A stretch of DNA of 64,000 nucleotides from the NCBI GenBank assembly GCA_002699585.1, contig PABP01000013.1, positions 1 to 64,000 on the forward strand. The letters run 5' to 3'. The notes beneath the pieces are model-generated. The model made no database searches. It was not told where the DNA came from and was given only the letters and a program-made list of their open reading frames with translations. Each line of letters begins with the position of its first letter. Position 1 is the first letter of the stretch. Below, in pieces: positions 44,817 to 53,860 of this stretch. The stretch comes from Anaerolineaceae bacterium (GTDB lineage Bacteria; Chloroflexota; Anaerolineae; Aggregatilineales; Phototrophicaceae). A program made the position numbers and the translations under genes.

Positions 44817-45036
44817 GAACTGTTACCTAACAACTGTCGAGCGGGTTTATGGAGCGCAAGAGATAAGCCTAGCAGTGATCTTGCATACGACCACTTTTAG
44901 CATTATAAGCGGGACATTGAGCCAGTGACAAGCAAACAATCTATTAGAACTTCCAACGATCACCCCACGTTTGCAATCAGAATGAGTGAAAGACTGTTGT
45001 CTTGTGGGGGGCAGCCATTCGCTTCAGAAAGGCAAA

Positions 45037-45056
45037 GGGCGCAAATAGATGCGCCC
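45037..45056 (-). terminator. Terminator of mevalonate decarboxylase-like gene
   Basis: GGGCGCA and TGCGCCC form a 7-bp stem with a 6-base loop, 40 bases after the stop on the minus strand, followed by TTTGCCTTTC. Confidence 0.6.
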
Positions 45057-45095
45057 AGTTTTATTGGTTTGATGGACCTGAGCCTACCGGGACAC

Positions 45096-46067
45096 TTAGC
45101 TGATAATTTCAGCCGCGCCACCAGGTGAGGTCATACGAACTTCGCCTACTTCTGACAGGTTCTGTAGGCGATTTCTTACCTCTTCAGCAGCATCCGCGGT
45201 ACACAGGCAATGTACATTGGGACCCGCATCGAGCGTATAGCAGACGTTGAGACCCTCCCGACGCCATTCCGGGACCAGATGCATGATTTCCAGCGATGTG
45301 GGCTGCCAGTAGAACAATGGGGGGCGACTGGTCATCATGACAGCATGCATCAGGTTGCTATCTTCTTCAACCACCGTCGCCAGGGAAGAAAAGTCACGAT
45401 CTAGTAACGCTTGACGGCAGACATCGAAACGAGCCTGAGCGCCAGCGACCCGTGCTGGTTGTAAGTCGCTGGTAAAAGCGGTGCGATGCCCAGCCTGCGA
45501 TCCGGTCTTTTTATGTTCTGTGCTGACGACAGCAATGACGTCGTGCAGATCCCAATGGTCGGGTGCAGCGAAGGACTGTGCATAACTCTCTTCATGGGTA
45601 TCGGCAGCGAACCACTCCACAAAGCCACCGGGCACAGATCGCGAGGCCGACCCGGACCCCATCCGAGCAATGGTCGAGAGTTCGCGCTCAGATAGCTGGA
45701 CATCGGCAGCCGCTACTGCCGCTACCGTCAGTGCAGCAAAGGCAGCAGCTGATGAAGCAATGCCCGCCCCCATCGGAAAGTTGTTTTCAGATTGGACGCG
45801 CGCACGGGTCGTCATGTTCAGCCGTGAGCGAACACGATCCAGATGATTGCTGACCCGCATACGAGCCTCTTCAGCGGCAGGTTCGCCGTTGATGTCCAAG
45901 CTGTCTGATGTCAGATCGTCCGTCCACTCGACAGTCGTCTGGGTATAGACCCCGGCCAGGTTCATGCTAAGTGACGGGTTGCTGGGCAAGCGCAAATTAT
46001 CATCACGGTTGCCCCAGTACTTGATGAAGGCGATATTGGGATGCGCACGGGCAGTTGCTTTTTGCAT
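45096..46067 (-). CDS. Mevalonate decarboxylase family; probably phosphomevalonate decarboxylase
   Basis: A 323-residue GHMP-fold decarboxylase. ATG 46067 (AGGAC upstream) precedes ARAHPNIAFIKYWGN. K16 matches the catalytic Lys of diphosphomevalonate decarboxylases (DMD), and the Asp of LDAGPN and the ATP loop AGIASSAAAF are present. SGSASRSVPGG also matches. The second Lys of the usual KYWGK motif, which contacts the diphosphate in DMD, is Asn (N20) here. The neighbouring isopentenyl phosphate kinase makes sense only if this enzyme yields isopentenyl monophosphate. I therefore favour phosphomevalonate decarboxylase, as described for Roseiflexus and haloarchaea. Classical DMD remains the alternative. 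Confidence 0.82.
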   Translation of the reverse strand: MQKATARAHPNIAFIKYWGNRDDNLRLPSNPSLSMNLAGVYTQTTVEWTDDLTSDSLDINGEPAAEEARMRVSNHLDRVRSRLNMTTRARVQSENNFPMGAGIASSAAAFAALTVAAVAAADVQLSERELSTIARMGSGSASRSVPGGFVEWFAADTHEESYAQSFAAPDHWDLHDVIAVVSTEHKKTGSQAGHRTAFTSDLQPARVAGAQARFDVCRQALLDRDFSSLATVVEEDSNLMHAVMMTSRPPLFYWQPTSLEIMHLVPEWRREGLNVCYTLDAGPNVHCLCTADAAEEVRNRLQNLSEVGEVRMTSPGGAAEIIS

Positions 46068-46141
46068 GAGTGAGTGTCCTATGGCAGATGAACGCAAAGA
46101 ATGAACTGGATTTTACCTGTCTGTGCCCTGAGCACTAGGGC

Positions 46142-46169
46142 TTGTTGTCACATTGACGTGATCTATAAT
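46142..46169 (+). promoter_or_regulatory. Probable promoter of ubiA-mvk-ipk operon
   Basis: TTGTTG (46142-46147), 16-base spacer, TATAAT (46164-46169), 33 bases before the GTG start at 46202. Confidence 0.5.
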
Positions 46170-46201
46170 CTCATGAGAATTACCCCTAGTGGAGGCTGCG
46201 C

Positions 46202-47104
46202 GTGCGAGCACTCTTAGGTCTCATTCGTACCATGCGACCCAGACAATGGACGAAGAATGTCTTATTTGTCTATCCAGCGATCATTTTTGATGGCCAGTTA
46301 TTCCAGCCAGAACCGTTCCTGGAAGTGACGGTTGCAGCTATTTTGCTGATCCTAGTTTCAGGATCTGTGTATGTCATGAACGATCTGGTGGATATAGAGC
46401 GGGACCGCGCCCATCCTAAAAAGAAGGAGCGCCCCCTGCCCTCTGGCGAGTTGCCTGTACCCGTTGCTATCGCCAGCGCAATTTTGATACCGTCTGTGGC
46501 CATTATCATTGCCTTATTGTGGGACCCAGGACTGGCATTTGTCCTGTTCGTTTATCTTGTCGTACAGATTGCATATTCATTCTACTTAAAGAACATCGTC
46601 ATTCTGGATGTACTGGCGGTGACAGCCGGATTTATACTGCGAGTCATCGCAGGGATCGTCGTGATCCAGGTCGCCAATATTTCTCCCTGGCTTTTTGCCT
46701 GTGCTGGGTTGTTAGCCCTATTTCTGGTTGTCGGCAAGCGTCGGCAGGAATATGTCAGCCTGGGCGAACGGGCTGTCCTGACACGCCCTATCTTCAAGTA
46801 TTACAATCTGCCGCTGCTGGATGACATGCTGCGCATGGTGATGACATCGACCTTCATCACGTATGTGTTGTATACGATTGAAGTCGATATCGTGACTTAC
46901 TTTGACATCAATCTGGCACTGTTGACGGTGCCGTTTGTTATATATGGTTTGTTTTATTATATGTATCTGATCCATGTTAAAGGCGAAGGCAGCGCGCCGG
47001 ATGAACTGCTGCTGCATGATCGCAACTTGCAGGTCGCTATTGGTCTGTGGGGCTTGACCTTCGTCATCTTGATTTATGTGCTGCCCATTCTCATTGCAGG
47101 TTAG
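46202..47104 (+). CDS. UbiA prenyltransferase, decaprenyl-phosphate phosphoribosyltransferase-like
   Basis: A 300-residue membrane enzyme with about eight or nine transmembrane helices. The first Asp-rich motif is NDLVDIERDRAHPKKKERPL. The start MRPRQWTKNVLFVYP and the second region (VLDVLAVTAGFILRVIAG, SPWL, VGKRRQEY) closely resemble the DPPR synthases that transfer phosphoribosyl from PRPP to a polyprenyl phosphate (mycobacterial Rv3806c type). These feed arabinose-containing cell-surface glycans. The GTG start has GGAGG six bases upstream. The mevalonate kinase gene follows after three bases, so isoprenoid precursor supply and use are in one operon. Confidence 0.85.
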   Translation: MRALLGLIRTMRPRQWTKNVLFVYPAIIFDGQLFQPEPFLEVTVAAILLILVSGSVYVMNDLVDIERDRAHPKKKERPLPSGELPVPVAIASAILIPSVAIIIALLWDPGLAFVLFVYLVVQIAYSFYLKNIVILDVLAVTAGFILRVIAGIVVIQVANISPWLFACAGLLALFLVVGKRRQEYVSLGERAVLTRPIFKYYNLPLLDDMLRMVMTSTFITYVLYTIEVDIVTYFDINLALLTVPFVIYGLFYYMYLIHVKGEGSAPDELLLHDRNLQVAIGLWGLTFVILIYVLPILIAG

Positions 47105-47107
47105 ACA

Positions 47108-48043
47108 ATGCCTGACCCGACTTTAGACACGACCGCACCTGCGAAAATTATCCTTTTTGGCGAACACGCTGTTGTCTACGGTGAGCCAGCTATTGCTGTA
47201 CCCGTCGCTAGCTTGCAAGCCAGTGCTGCTATCCAGCCCAGTGAAGATGGATTCAAGATCATCGCGCATGATCTGGATGCGGCAATTGTTCGCTATGACC
47301 CGCAGCTTATCAAAGAACCCCTGCAACGGACACTGACCCTGCTCCAGCAGCATACCGGTCAATCGCTACCCGATGTCGAAATTCATCTGCGCTCAACGAT
47401 CCCGATGGCCAGTGGCCTGGGCAGTGGCGCAGCCATCTCGACAGCATTGGCACGGGCTGTCAGTGCGGCGATGGAGTCTCCCCTATCCAATGAAACTCTT
47501 AACGGTATCATTTTCGAAGTTGAAAAGATTCATCATGGTACGCCGAGCGGCATCGACAACACAGTGATCGTGTATGAGCAGCCAATTTATTACGTGCGCA
47601 ATCAACCGATTGAACGACTGAAGATCGAACAACACTTTAAGCTTATTATTGGGGACACGGGCAAAAAGGCGCTGACACACGTCGCGGTGGGTGACGTACG
47701 TAAACTCATGGAAGCGCAGCCAGAGCAAACGCAGCAACGTATCAGCGCTATCGGTGAGATTGCCACAGCCGCACGAGTAGCCATTGAACATGGGCATATC
47801 GCTGATCTGGGTCAATTGATGCACGAAAACCACCGTTTGTTAAAAGAGCTAACTGTTTCTTCCTCGGATCTGAACCGCTTTGTTGAAGCAGCGTTGGAAG
47901 CTGGAGCCATTGGGGCCAAGATGAGCGGTGGCGGTCGCGGGGGTAACATGATTGCACTGGTGGATGAGCGACACAGCCAAGCTGTGATGCAGGCACTACG
48001 GGACGCGGGTGCTGTCAACCTCATTGAAACGATTGTTTGCTGA
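47108..48043 (+). CDS. mvk: Mevalonate kinase
   Basis: A 311-residue GHMP kinase phosphorylating mevalonate at C5. Motif 1 KIILFGEHAVVYGEPAIAVP; ATP loop IPMASGLGSGAAIS; Asp in GTPSGIDNTV; motif 3 AGAIGAKMSGGGRGGNMIAL. All are intact. It begins three bases after ubiA and is followed after 27 bases by the isopentenyl phosphate kinase gene. No phosphomevalonate kinase gene is nearby. Confidence 0.95.
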   Translation: MPDPTLDTTAPAKIILFGEHAVVYGEPAIAVPVASLQASAAIQPSEDGFKIIAHDLDAAIVRYDPQLIKEPLQRTLTLLQQHTGQSLPDVEIHLRSTIPMASGLGSGAAISTALARAVSAAMESPLSNETLNGIIFEVEKIHHGTPSGIDNTVIVYEQPIYYVRNQPIERLKIEQHFKLIIGDTGKKALTHVAVGDVRKLMEAQPEQTQQRISAIGEIATAARVAIEHGHIADLGQLMHENHRLLKELTVSSSDLNRFVEAALEAGAIGAKMSGGGRGGNMIALVDERHSQAVMQALRDAGAVNLIETIVC

Positions 48044-48070
48044 AGCAAAAAAACTAGGAGCCAACCCCCT

Positions 48071-48856
48071 ATGATTACCCTGGTCAAGTTTGGCGGGTCG
48101 CTGATTACGGATAAGAATGTCGCATCCAGTTATCGCCAAGCTATTGTTGAGCGATTGGCCCAAGAAATCCAGGCAGCGCGGACCGCTAACCCCAATATGC
48201 AGCTCATTATCGGCAATGGCAGCGGATCGTTCGGGCACGTGGAAGCCGCCAAGTACGGCACGATGGCCGGGGTAGAATCCGCAGAAGACTGGCTGGGGTT
48301 CACAAAAGTTGCGGCGGTCGCGTCGGAAATTGGGCAGTATGTAGCACAAACGCTATCCGCAGCGGATATTCCAGTGTTGCGGGTGCAGCCCAGTGCCAGC
48401 GTAATTGCCAGAGATGGCCTTATCCAGGCGATGGCACTGGATAACATTCAAACAGCGCTGACGCGTGGGCTGGTTCCGCTGGTGCATGGTGACGTAGCCT
48501 TCGATCACGTTCGTGGGGGAACGATCACATCTACAGAGACTGTTTTCTCATATCTGGCGAAACACTTGCCAGTCGAGCGGATCCTGCTGCTGGGAACTGA
48601 AGATGGCGTTTATGATGCGGAAAAGCGCACCATCAGTCATATTACCGCTGAGAACCTGGAGAGCTATCGAGCGGCGCTAGGTGGTTCTGACGGCATCGAC
48701 GTGACGGGTGGCATGCTAACCAAGGTAATGGACATGTTGACGCTAGCTTCTGTCCGGCCCGGTTTGCAGGTGCGCGTCATGAATGGCACGGTACCTGATT
48801 TGCTGACAAATACCCTACTCTACAAAAGCAGCCCCGGTACGCTTATCACCCATTAG
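48071..48856 (+). CDS. ipk: Isopentenyl phosphate kinase
   Basis: A 261-residue amino-acid-kinase-fold enzyme that converts isopentenyl phosphate to isopentenyl diphosphate. LVKFGGSLITDK at the N-terminus; GNGSGSFGHVEAAKYG with the His that marks IPK; PLVHGDVAFD; LLGTEDGVY; GIDVTGGMLTKV. AGGAG is 10 bases upstream of the ATG. With mevalonate kinase and the decarboxylase it completes the alternative lower mevalonate route. Its stop overlaps the convergent permease gene by 11 bases. Confidence 0.94.
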   Translation: MITLVKFGGSLITDKNVASSYRQAIVERLAQEIQAARTANPNMQLIIGNGSGSFGHVEAAKYGTMAGVESAEDWLGFTKVAAVASEIGQYVAQTLSAADIPVLRVQPSASVIARDGLIQAMALDNIQTALTRGLVPLVHGDVAFDHVRGGTITSTETVFSYLAKHLPVERILLLGTEDGVYDAEKRTISHITAENLESYRAALGGSDGIDVTGGMLTKVMDMLTLASVRPGLQVRVMNGTVPDLLTNTLLYKSSPGTLITH

Positions 48857-49637
48857 TGTGTTTGTCTCGCTGGGTGACAATGCGATTGAGCAGCATCATG
48901 GTCACAATGATGGCGAGGCCAGGAGGCAAAGCTGGCCAGGGCGTCAGCCGGAAGCTGTTCCGCGCCTCGGCAAGCATCACACCCCAATCGGCTGTACCCG
49001 GCGATTGAAAGCCCAGGAAAGCCAGCGCCGCCCCGTTCATAATGGCATAACCAAAGACCACCAGGCCATACGTTAACAGGAGCGGCGTGAGCATACGCAA
49101 GACATGGACGCGCACACGATGCCAACTCGTTGCACCCATCGCGTATGAGGCCAGCATGTAGTCCGTCAGCAAGACCTGCTGTGTTGCTGTCCTGACGATA
49201 AGGGCGACGGGTGCTATCTGGGTAATGCCGATAGCAGCAATCAATGCGCCACTCCCCCGCCCCAGCAAAGTCAATAACACAAGTGCAAGCAGCAGTCCGG
49301 GAATCGCAAGCATGGCGTTAATCAATGCGACCAGCAAGCGATCTACAATTGATCGGCTGATGGCACTGACAATACCTAAAGCGCTGCCAATGGTCATGGC
49401 GATGAACGTGCTTAATCCAGCTTGCAGGAGCGTGTTCTGACCGCCATACAACAAGCGTGACCAGATATCACGGCCCAGGTAATCGGTACCAAGCAAATAA
49501 TCGGCTGATGGCAGGCGTAACTGCTGATCCGGGTGGGTTTGCGTGGGACTGGCAGATGTCAACAGCGGCGGCAGGAGCAAAAAGCATATCAACCAGAATA
49601 TTAAGGCGAGCATAATACGTCGGGAAGAGACACGCAT
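48846..49637 (-). CDS. Peptide/nickel-type ABC transporter permease (DppC-like)
   Basis: A 263-residue inner-membrane permease with about six transmembrane helices and the EAA-type loop (ASYAMGATSWHRVRVHVLR). The N-terminal LLGTDYLGRDIWSRLLYG is the DppC/OppC signature. Its ATG is one base after the dppB-like stop. It would carry peptides, opines or nickel, depending on the binding protein. Confidence 0.9.
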   Translation of the reverse strand: MRVSSRRIMLALIFWLICFLLLPPLLTSASPTQTHPDQQLRLPSADYLLGTDYLGRDIWSRLLYGGQNTLLQAGLSTFIAMTIGSALGIVSAISRSIVDRLLVALINAMLAIPGLLLALVLLTLLGRGSGALIAAIGITQIAPVALIVRTATQQVLLTDYMLASYAMGATSWHRVRVHVLRMLTPLLLTYGLVVFGYAIMNGAALAFLGFQSPGTADWGVMLAEARNSFRLTPWPALPPGLAIIVTMMLLNRIVTQRDKHTNG

Positions 49638-49638
49638 A

Positions 49639-50538
49639 CTAAGATGAACCCTGGCGTATGCGCGGGTCGAGCAGCGCGACGCCGAAGTCTGAGATTAAGG
49701 TTAGCACGGTGTAGATGATGGCCATCAGCAGCACAATGCCCTGCACTACGGGATAATCCTGCAGCAAAGTCGCTCGCAGGAGAACGCTACCGATGCCTGT
49801 GCGCTGAAAGATACTCTCAGTGATCACAGTACCGCTGAGCAAATAGCCGAATTGCAGAACGATCACAGGCAGAAGTGTCGCTAAGATCGGTTGCAGGATG
49901 TGCTTCTGGCGAATCGTCCTGGGCAAAAGGCCCTGGGAACGGGCGACGGTGACATAAGGCTGCTTTAGAGCGTCATGCAGTTGGGTACGCACCATACGCG
50001 CCAACCCGCTGCTGACATGGAACCCCAGCACTGTGGCTGGAATCCATAACTGGTTGCGTAAGTCATCCACCCAAAAAGCGACAACAAACACAACCAGCGT
50101 GCCCGTCCAGTAAATAGGCACTGCCAACGATAAGTCAATTAACAAAGCAGATACATGCCGGATGAGGTTAAGCTGACCAAAGACCGCGAGATACCCCAGC
50201 AAAAAGCCGAGGAGTGTCGCGACCAACATGCTGCTGACAGCTAGCTGGAACGTCGGTAGTGCTTGTTGCGCGATCATGATCGTTACAGGTAAGCCTGTAT
50301 AGAGCGAAGTTCCCCAATCGCCAGCGCTAATGCCACGCCAGTATGTGATGTACTGAGTCGCAAGTGGTTGGTCCAGGCCGAGCAACTCACGCTGATACTC
50401 AGCTTGGCTGGACGATAATCCAGCCTCCCCTGCTTGCGCCGATACCGGATCACCCGGTAGGATACGCAGCGCTACGAAGGCCAGCGTCGTCGCCAGCCAG
50501 ATTGTGGCTATAGCTGATAGAATGCGGGCAACAAGCAC
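49639..50538 (-). CDS. Peptide/nickel-type ABC transporter permease (DppB-like)
   Basis: A 299-residue permease with the DppB start (ATTLAFVALRILPGDP) and C-terminal features (SGTVITESIFQRTGIG, ATLLQDYPVVQGIVL). The GTG start at 50538 has AGGG upstream. Eight bases separate it from the binding-protein gene. It pairs with the downstream DppC-like subunit. Confidence 0.9.
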   Translation of the reverse strand: MLVARILSAIATIWLATTLAFVALRILPGDPVSAQAGEAGLSSSQAEYQRELLGLDQPLATQYITYWRGISAGDWGTSLYTGLPVTIMIAQQALPTFQLAVSSMLVATLLGFLLGYLAVFGQLNLIRHVSALLIDLSLAVPIYWTGTLVVFVVAFWVDDLRNQLWIPATVLGFHVSSGLARMVRTQLHDALKQPYVTVARSQGLLPRTIRQKHILQPILATLLPVIVLQFGYLLSGTVITESIFQRTGIGSVLLRATLLQDYPVVQGIVLLMAIIYTVLTLISDFGVALLDPRIRQGSS

Positions 50539-50546
50539 ATTCGTCC

Positions 50547-52172
50547 CTACTGTTCCTCAGCCACGACCGAGGCATTAACCATCAACGGGAACCAACCATA
50601 GGCATCGAAGGACAAGCCACGAATTGTTGAGCGATGGGCGTTCAGGTTGACAGTGTCACGTATCGGCAGGATGAGGGCTTGCTGCATAATAATGGCCTGG
50701 GCTGTCCCATACTGAAAACTGCGGTCGTCTTCGTCCTGGGTGGAAATGGCATTGGCAAGTGCCGTATCTAGATTGGGGTCGGCATAGCCTGTCCAGTTTT
50801 GTTCGCTTGTGCTCATGAAGCTATCAATCAAGTAACTGGGTTGCAGACCATACGAACTAAAGGCGACCAAGTTGTATTCTGCTTCGCCGATTTTATCCAT
50901 GAGGCCAGCGAAACCCGGTACGGGTTCGATGACAGCCTGAATGCCGACGGCTGCCCACTGGTCACGTAAGAGTTGCGCCACTTCTGGGAGCTGGCTCCAC
51001 GGTGGTTGGACAATACGAATGATCAACGGGTCGCCATTGAGGTCAAGCATGTCATCATCGTCACTATCGGCATAACCAGCGCTGGAAAGCAGTGCTATCG
51101 CCTGGGCCGGATTATAGTCATAAACGCCCTGTACGCCGGAGTTGTAGTACAGGCTGGATGCTGAGATCGGTCCCCAAGCAACTGGAGAGAAGCCCTGGAA
51201 GATCGATTCAACAATGGCTTCGCGATCAGTAGCATAAAGCAATGCCTGCCGGACAGCGAGGTTATCTGTGGGCGCAACGGTCGTGTTCATGTAGAACTGT
51301 AATGGTTGGCCGGGAATCGCTACTGGCTCTAGCTGAACTTCGGCGTTATTGGACAAGGAGCTACCATCAGCAGGCAGCAACTCGCCCATGATGTCGGCTT
51401 CACCGGATTCCAGGGCAACGGAGCGCGTGGCCGCATCATCAAAGAAGCGGTATTCGATAACGTCGATTGTGTCCTCTTCCGGCGGCGTGTAGAAACTTGG
51501 CCCCCATGTGTAATCGGTGTTGCGCTCAATCACGATACGATCACCAGGGATATATTCCACGAAGCGATACGGGCCAGTACCGACCTGATGATACTGGTAC
51601 AAGAGGGTGTTGTATTCTTCCATACCGGGCAGCGCGTTGACTGTAGCCAATGCCGATGGGCTGGCAATGCCGAGGTAAACCTGAGCGAGGCCATCAAGCA
51701 GAGGCGCATAGGGTCGATTGAGTTCGATTTCAAAGGTGTAGTCATTGGGAACGCGGTATGCGACAATAGGCCCCAGTAGGCTGCGAGCCTTTTGCGAGAG
51801 CGTGTCAGGATAGACGATACGGTCAAAGTTGAGCCGGACCGACTCGGCATTCATGGGCGTGCCATCGTGAAAGGCAACGTCCTGGCGCAAGTTGAAGGTA
51901 TAGAGCAGGCCATCCTCTGAGATGGTCCAGCTTTCAGCTAATCCGGGGACAAACTCACGGGTGGTTGGGTCGCGATAAACCAGGGTGTCATACACTTGGC
52001 GCAGGACGATGCCCAACTCCGACGATTGGTTAATATGCGGATCAATGCCACTCACCTGGAGCGTCAGACCGTAAATGATGCGGTTCTGGGCTGGAGCTTC
52101 TGAAGGCGGTGCACTGCATGCAGCCAGTACCGTCATGACTAAAACAAGGGTTGCAATTGATCGGCGGCCCAT
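50547..52172 (-). CDS. Extracellular solute-binding lipoprotein, family 5
   Basis: About 541 residues from ATG 52172, with AAGGA upstream; a longer frame to 52262 has no site and would bury the signal peptide. Lipobox LAACS. The family-5 body has IDPHINQSSELG, VYDTLVYRD, LAESWTISEDGLLYTFNLR, VAFHDGTPMNAESV and the C-terminal GLSFDAYGWF. It binds peptides or similar ligands for the DppBC-like permeases. No ATPase genes (DppD/F) are in the window, so the ATPases must come from elsewhere. Confidence 0.91.
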   Translation of the reverse strand: MGRRSIATLVLVMTVLAACSAPPSEAPAQNRIIYGLTLQVSGIDPHINQSSELGIVLRQVYDTLVYRDPTTREFVPGLAESWTISEDGLLYTFNLRQDVAFHDGTPMNAESVRLNFDRIVYPDTLSQKARSLLGPIVAYRVPNDYTFEIELNRPYAPLLDGLAQVYLGIASPSALATVNALPGMEEYNTLLYQYHQVGTGPYRFVEYIPGDRIVIERNTDYTWGPSFYTPPEEDTIDVIEYRFFDDAATRSVALESGEADIMGELLPADGSSLSNNAEVQLEPVAIPGQPLQFYMNTTVAPTDNLAVRQALLYATDREAIVESIFQGFSPVAWGPISASSLYYNSGVQGVYDYNPAQAIALLSSAGYADSDDDDMLDLNGDPLIIRIVQPPWSQLPEVAQLLRDQWAAVGIQAVIEPVPGFAGLMDKIGEAEYNLVAFSSYGLQPSYLIDSFMSTSEQNWTGYADPNLDTALANAISTQDEDDRSFQYGTAQAIIMQQALILPIRDTVNLNAHRSTIRGLSFDAYGWFPLMVNASVVAEEQ

Positions 52173-52357
52173 ATATATCCTTTGCTCAGTTATCGTCTGC
52201 GGCGATTGGGTAGCATGTGTGCGCTTCTCATTATGGCCAGTGACCAAATGGCGGGTGACCAAGTCATAGTGTTATGACATTGTAGTGGCCAGCGCACCAT
52301 GTGCAAGACTGGAACAGGCCGCATCAGACAACAGTCTGCATAACATTTGGAGATTCT

Positions 52358-53266
52358 ATGTCATTTTCTACCCCACCCCTGATTGCACCACCTAAAGAAG
52401 ATGTCATCTATCCTTACCGACGGGTGTGGCGCAGTCTCATACAAGAAACCATCATCACAGTAGGGATTTGTGGTGTGACGTTTGTGGTCTACCAATTTAT
52501 CGGACTGAATTTACCGGAATTGGTCGAAAGCGGGTTTGTCCTCATTCTGGCATTGCTGCCGTTGATCCTATGGATATTGTTTTCGAGATTTGCAGAGACT
52601 CGCGTTCCCGTTCCACGAGTGGGACTCAACACGACGCTGGGGCTATCGGCATTGGCAGCGGCGGCGATTGGTGTGCCATTGGTGAATACGGTGATTCAGC
52701 CGAGTGACTGGCTTTCACTAGAATCGGCACCAACGCGCATATTCGGCTATATGTTGACTGCCGGAATTGTACAGGAATTCATCAAGTTCATGGTTGTGCG
52801 ATATGTATCCGGGCCACGCGCTCTACGCATCCGTGAGGACAGCATTGCCTATTGTATCGCTTCAGCGGTCGGTTATATGACGGTGCTCAACCTATTTTAC
52901 GTTTTTAACCATCCTGCTGCTGGGCCGGACATGGTTAGCTTGCGTGTGCTGCACTATATGTCGATCAATGTGGCTGGTAGTCTCATCATGAGCTATGGCA
53001 TCGCGCAAACATGGTTTGGCCGCGTTAGCCCGCTGCTGATGCCCTTCACGTTACTGGCGGCGGCATTCATCAATGGTCTAGTGATTCCACTGCGGTCGGG
53101 CCTCGCCAATGCGTCCCTGCTATTGTCAGGTGCCAGTGCTAGCCCACTGTTCAGCGTAGCCTTTAGTTCCGGCATTGTATTCGTCGCGATTGGGCTGGTG
53201 TTGTTCTTCTATCGCGTGGTAGAAGAACAGGAACGCATCTCTAGAGAATCCGGGAGCCTGACATGA
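52358..53266 (+). CDS. PrsW-like polytopic membrane protein, active site altered
   Basis: About 302 residues from ATG 52358 (GGAG upstream), with roughly eight transmembrane helices. The overall layout recalls the PrsW family of membrane-embedded proteases. The usual EExxK is QEFIK here, and the Glu expected in the next helix (GF-xxE-N) is replaced in VGYMTVLNLFYV. It may therefore be a non-catalytic relative or another family. Its stop overlaps the next gene by four bases (ATGA). Confidence 0.55.
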   Translation: MSFSTPPLIAPPKEDVIYPYRRVWRSLIQETIITVGICGVTFVVYQFIGLNLPELVESGFVLILALLPLILWILFSRFAETRVPVPRVGLNTTLGLSALAAAAIGVPLVNTVIQPSDWLSLESAPTRIFGYMLTAGIVQEFIKFMVVRYVSGPRALRIREDSIAYCIASAVGYMTVLNLFYVFNHPAAGPDMVSLRVLHYMSINVAGSLIMSYGIAQTWFGRVSPLLMPFTLLAAAFINGLVIPLRSGLANASLLLSGASASPLFSVAFSSGIVFVAIGLVLFFYRVVEEQERISRESGSLT

Positions 53267-53859
53267 TTCTCAATAACCCCTCCCCTGGTCGGCCCCTGAC
53301 GCAGACACAGCGCTGGTCCACGTTGTTTACGATCATCCTGGCGCTGGTGATGCTGGGCATCGGCCTGAACATGCGCGCTCAGATTACAGGTGCGGTCGCG
53401 GCGTATGAAGATACGCGCATTGGCATCCGTCTCAATTATCCTGAGGGCTGGCTGCTGGATACCAACAGCAGCGACTATGTGTTTCGTATTCGTGATATGA
53501 CGCGCGCTGGCTTTAAGACAACAATTCAGATTTCTGTGCGACCCGTCAGTTCAGCGACGACAGAGCGCAATGTTGCTGACCAATTGGCGCGTAGTCGTGT
53601 GTTGACACTACAAGACTATCGCGTTCTGAATATCGGCATGGGCACGCTGGGAGAAATCCCGGTGGAGATCGTGCGTTATACCTATAATGACCAGAGTACG
53701 AGCCCGTTTTTGCAGAGCTTTTCGACGGTCGTTGAGGGCCTCGATATTCTGACGATTCAGCGCGGTCAGGCGATCATCATCAGCTTCCGTGCTGAGGCTG
53801 ACTCATTTGATGACGAGTACCCTATCTTTGAAACGTTTCTGAATGATCTGGAATTTTAG
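53263..53859 (+). CDS. Membrane-anchored PsbP/DUF1795-like protein
   Basis: A 198-residue protein with one N-terminal transmembrane helix (about 21-40) and an extracytoplasmic domain. The start of that domain, RIGIRLNYPEGWLLD, is typical of PsbP/DUF1795 folds. ATGA overlap with the PrsW-like gene and one-base separation from the protease gene mark a three-gene translationally coupled unit. Function unknown. Confidence 0.72.
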   Translation: MILNNPSPGRPLTQTQRWSTLFTIILALVMLGIGLNMRAQITGAVAAYEDTRIGIRLNYPEGWLLDTNSSDYVFRIRDMTRAGFKTTIQISVRPVSSATTERNVADQLARSRVLTLQDYRVLNIGMGTLGEIPVEIVRYTYNDQSTSPFLQSFSTVVEGLDILTIQRGQAIIISFRAEADSFDDEYPIFETFLNDLEF

Positions 53860-53860
53860 T

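Noticed and set aside
44925-45128. 67-codon frame in the region between rseP and the decarboxylase gene
   Set aside because: No ribosome-binding site, it overlaps the end of the opposite gene, and its composition is not protein-like.
46145-46169. TTGTCA at 46145-46150 as the -35 box for the ubiA promoter
   Set aside because: The spacing to TATAAT would be only 13 bases; TTGTTG at 46142 with 16 bases is more plausible.
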